From NCBI GenBank assembly GCA_040081205.1, contig JBEBHE010000026.1:1-23597 (forward strand): DNA of 23,597 nucleotides. The letters are read 5' to 3'. The translations under genes and the position numbers were made by a program. The notes under the pieces are model-generated. The model was not told the origin of the DNA. It saw only the letters and a list, made by a program, of their open reading frames with translations, and made no database searches. The DNA comes from UBA5216 sp040081205 (GTDB taxonomy: Bacteria > Pseudomonadota > Gammaproteobacteria > Burkholderiales > SG8-41). Below, one piece after another: positions 23,585 to 23,597 of the stretch (the stretch's first letter is position 1; every line of letters starts with the position of its first letter).

Positions 23585-23597
23585 ATAAGTATATGTT
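23585..23597. repeat. Probable boundary motif, copy 8, cut by the window edge
   Basis: The last bases read ataagtatatgtt, the reverse complement of aacatatacttat, matching the catata variant seen at 9120-9135 as far as it goes. It is upstream of the cupin gene. Whether the T run continues lies outside the window. Confidence 0.35.

Overview
The window looks like a stretch of accessory metabolism from a betaproteobacterium, most likely of the Burkholderiales. That placement is an inference. It rests on two orphan tripartite-tricarboxylate-type (Bug/TctC) periplasmic binding proteins with no membrane partners, a beta carbonic anhydrase with the E. coli Can residue layout, and GC-rich genes separated by strikingly A/T-rich gaps. 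No rRNA, tRNA, CRISPR array, transposase or phage gene was seen. Both edges cut through features: a sulfatase gene at the left, and at the right what looks like the first bases of another copy of a recurrent intergenic motif.

Layout. (1) 2-4614, plus strand: a four-gene run of a left-truncated sulfatase, a phosphosulfolactate-synthase (ComA) family protein, a second complete sulfatase whose TTG start overlaps the ComA stop, and a Bug binding protein. (2) 4641-5381, minus: a GNAT acetyltransferase. (3) 5425-9081, minus: a tightly overlapping operon of an alpha/beta hydrolase, large and small subunits of an aconitase-family dehydratase and a secreted TPR protein, joined by three ATGA stop/start overlaps. 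(4) 9188-11299: a VOC/glyoxalase protein and a divergent ModA-like binding protein, then a TauE/SafE exporter. (5) 11619-13453, plus: a 4-oxalocrotonate tautomerase-like protein, carbonic anhydrase and a xylose-isomerase-like TIM barrel. (6) 13470-21098, all minus: MmgE/PrpD, a small unknown protein, a Bug protein, a cysteine desulfurase, a protein with two cyclic-nucleotide-binding domains, an outer-membrane-type protein, a secreted two-part protein and a class III nucleotide cyclase. (7) 21317-23502: an amidohydrolase, a pair of 63-nt structured repeats, a Rieske ferredoxin and a convergent secreted cupin.

Regions 1, 3, 4 and 7 look catabolic: ester or sulfate-ester cleavage, hydration/dehydration, tautomerisation, decarboxylation or hydrolysis, and solute capture. 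Region 6 adds a possible cyclic-nucleotide signalling set, with a cyclase and a two-domain receptor on the same strand and two exported proteins between them.

The most unusual non-coding signal is a 16-nt A/T-rich motif (taaaaacaaatRctta). Seven copies or near copies, plus a probable eighth cut by the right edge, lie almost only at gene boundaries, in both orientations, and divide the window into the gene blocks above. The second is the pair of 63-nt repeats at 22480-22639, whose hairpin stems differ between copies by paired, compensating changes. The third is an aconitase-family small subunit that lacks the usual GSSRE substrate motif.
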